DNA from: Bacillota bacterium
GTDB taxonomy: Bacteria > Bacillota > Dethiobacteria > Dethiobacterales > Dethiobacteraceae
Direction: 5' to 3'
Length of the DNA: 6,317 nt
NCBI GenBank assembly: GCA_012841735.1
Contig: DUUE01000365.1
Location: 1 to 6,317, forward strand
A program made the translations under genes and the position numbers. Under the pieces are notes generated by a model. That model had not been told where the DNA came from and searched no databases. It saw only the letters and a list, made by a program, of their open reading frames with translations. Below, piece after piece: positions 5,042 through 6,317 of this stretch. Every line of letters starts with the position of its first letter. The first letter of the stretch is position 1.

Positions 5042-6103
5042 TTAAGCTGCTTGTGTGTGTGCTTCTCCTGCATGTTTTTCGGCGTAAAGCAAAGCTTTGC
5101 GCCTGCGCTCAGCGTTAATATGGTCGATGATCAGCGCAACGGCGAGCAGCAAGCCCTGTGCAAAGACGTTCCAGTAAGACTGCACGCCTATGACGGTCAG
5201 CATATTGTCAAAAACATTAAGCAGCAGCAGGGCGACAAGTGCACCGCCGAGATGCCCGGCTCCGCCCATAAACGAGATGCCACCCAGGATAGAAGCTGAA
5301 ATAACGCTTAAATCCGGAGCTGCAGAAATAATTGCCGTAGGACTGGCGAGCTTGATCTGTGCCGTCCACAGCAGGCCGCCGAGTGCTGCCAGAATGCTGT
5401 TGTTGATAAACAGGATCATGCGAATTTTGTTCGGGTTGAGTCCTGAGAGCCGTGCTGCGGCAGGATTGCCGCCTGCCATGTAGACGCTGCGGCCGAAAGT
5501 TGTTTTAGTCAGGACAAACTGGTAGAAAGCCACCAGGACAATGGCGAACAGGAAGGTTGCCGGCAGGATGCCAAAAAGGTTTGCTGTGCCCAGCTTTAGG
5601 AAACCCTGACGGGCTACCTGGATGTTGTTGCCCATTGTCATCACGTTGCATAAGCCTCTGTAAATGGAAGCCATGCCAATGGTGGCAATGAATGACGGGA
5701 ACTTCAGGCCGTTGACAAGCAGGGTGTTGACGAGCCCGAAGACAACAGCCAGGGCAAGGCAGATTAAAAGGGCAACCGGCCATGGCATGGCTGTTTTCTG
5801 GCAGAGCCAGGCGAACACCATTGTGCTCAAAGTCGCCTGCCCGGCAACGGAAAGGTCGATATTGCCACTGATGAGGATAAGCCCGATACCGCACATCATC
5901 AGGCATTGAATAACAAGGTTATAGAAAATGTTGATCAGGTTGCCGCTTGCCATAAACCCTTTGGTAAACAATGCCGAAAGCGGTTCACCGTCGAGCACTC
6001 CACTGCTGATTACCATGGTGATAAGGGTCAGGACAATCAGGATAATGAGCAGAAGCGCGGACTTATCCCGCAGGAAGCGCCTGAAAGCAGATGTTTTTTG
6101 CAT
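5042..6103 (-). CDS. Sugar-type ABC transporter permease, RbsC/BPD_transp_2 family
   Basis: A 353-residue integral inner-membrane protein with about 8-10 hydrophobic segments, the first at about 16-34, and a positively charged 'RRFLRDKS' just before it. It has the hallmarks of the branched-chain/ribose-type permease family: 'LISGNIDLSVAG' (77-88), 'KFPSFIATIGMASIYRG' (134-150), 'TFGRSVYMAGGNPAAARLSG' (202-221) as the ATPase-contact region, and 'ISASILGGISFMGGAGHLGG' (268-287). The tail after residue 328 is charged and cytoplasmic. It follows the preceding permease gene by 18 bases, with GGGGAGG (6117-6111) seven bases before its ATG, so the two are co-transcribed. Pairs of such permeases occur in LsrCD-, YtfT/YjfF- and RhaPQ-like importers, so it likely forms a heterodimer with the upstream permease. 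Substrate cannot be told; a sugar, sugar derivative or AI-2 are options. It is the last gene of its operon. Confidence 0.93.
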   Translation of the reverse strand: MQKTSAFRRFLRDKSALLLIILIVLTLITMVISSGVLDGEPLSALFTKGFMASGNLINIFYNLVIQCLMMCGIGLILISGNIDLSVAGQATLSTMVFAWLCQKTAMPWPVALLICLALAVVFGLVNTLLVNGLKFPSFIATIGMASIYRGLCNVMTMGNNIQVARQGFLKLGTANLFGILPATFLFAIVLVAFYQFVLTKTTFGRSVYMAGGNPAAARLSGLNPNKIRMILFINNSILAALGGLLWTAQIKLASPTAIISAAPDLSVISASILGGISFMGGAGHLGGALVALLLLNVFDNMLTVIGVQSYWNVFAQGLLLAVALIIDHINAERRRKALLYAEKHAGEAHTQAA

Positions 6104-6121
6104 AACTTCCCCTCCCCGTAG

Positions 6122-6317
6122 TTATACTGTGTGCGCTTTGCGGGCGCGCCACTGTGAAATAAAGTCCAATGTAAGTGCAGCGAGCAGAAGAACGCCTGTA
6201 AAAACGTTTACCCAGAACGGGTTAACGCCGACGACGCCCATGCCAATCTGGAAGGTGTTAAGGATGAGCAGACCAAGAAAAGCACCACCCATGCCACCAA
6301 CACCGCCGCCGAAGGAG
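6122..6317 (-). CDS. Second RbsC-type ABC transporter permease, C-terminal part only
   Basis: The minus strand entering from the right edge is open for 64 codons to a TAA at 6124-6122. The sequence 'SFGGGVGGMGGAFLGLLI' followed by 'LNTFQIGMGVVGVNPFWVNV' and 'FTGVLLLAALTLDFISQ' is the typical C-terminal end of BPD_transp_2 permeases: the 'GG-x-G-x-x-GG' loop, a hydrophobic helix, then a final helix and a short basic tail (RARKAH). The same layout is seen in the downstream permease ('SFMGGAGHLGGALVALLLLN', 'FAQGLLLAVALIIDHI'), so the two are paralogous halves of one channel. The start, and presumably the ATPase and binding-protein genes, lie outside the window. Confidence 0.88.
   Translation of the reverse strand, partial: SFGGGVGGMGGAFLGLLILNTFQIGMGVVGVNPFWVNVFTGVLLLAALTLDFISQWRARKAHTV

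Noticed and set aside
4852..5118. Plus-strand open frame over the convergent spacer
   Set aside because: It spans two intrinsic terminators and the end of the permease gene, has no ribosome site, and its translation is low in recognisable structure.

Overview
The window looks like chromosomal DNA of a Gram-positive, Clostridia- or Negativicutes-like Firmicute. This is inferred from strong purine-rich Shine-Dalgarno sites (AAAGGAGGG, GGGGAGG), intrinsic terminators, the Firmicutes-flavoured macrodomain and the moderate GC content. No rRNA, tRNA, CRISPR array or complete insertion sequence was seen, so the genus cannot be fixed.

Layout. (1) 1-343, minus strand: the first 114 codons of a protein joining an excisionase/MerR-like helix-turn-helix to the beginning of a Uma2-family (DUF820) nuclease-like domain. 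It runs off the left edge. A good SigA-type promoter (TTGACA-N18-TACAAT) reads into it. (2) 344-563: divergent intergenic region with small hairpins. (3) 564-1031, plus: a macrodomain (ADP-ribose/O-acetyl-ADP-ribose processing) protein whose C-terminus looks cut short. (4) 1032-1368: a gene-poor spacer. (5) 1369-2319 and 2400-3566, plus: a more AT-rich pair. The first gene encodes a probable HTH regulator with a WYL-like C-terminal region. The second encodes an unusual 388-residue protein with two consecutive gamma-glutamylcyclotransferase-like (GGCT/AIG2) domains and an unassigned C-terminal domain. Between them is a 9+9 bp perfect dyad centred on an exact TATAAT. (6) 3654-4832, plus: a DUF362 protein with a C-terminal 2x[4Fe-4S] ferredoxin domain, followed by its own terminator. 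(7) 5042-6317, minus: the last part of a sugar-type ABC importer operon, with two consecutive RbsC-family permeases ending in a terminator that faces the DUF362 terminator.

How the genes work together. The two permeases almost certainly form the heterodimeric membrane channel of one importer; its ATPase and binding protein are presumably upstream, beyond the right edge. The regulator and tandem-GGCT gene plausibly form a small regulated unit, with the dyad between them as the candidate operator. This is the least familiar part of the window and the best candidate for something undescribed. The macrodomain, Uma2 and DUF362 genes show no obvious functional link to each other.
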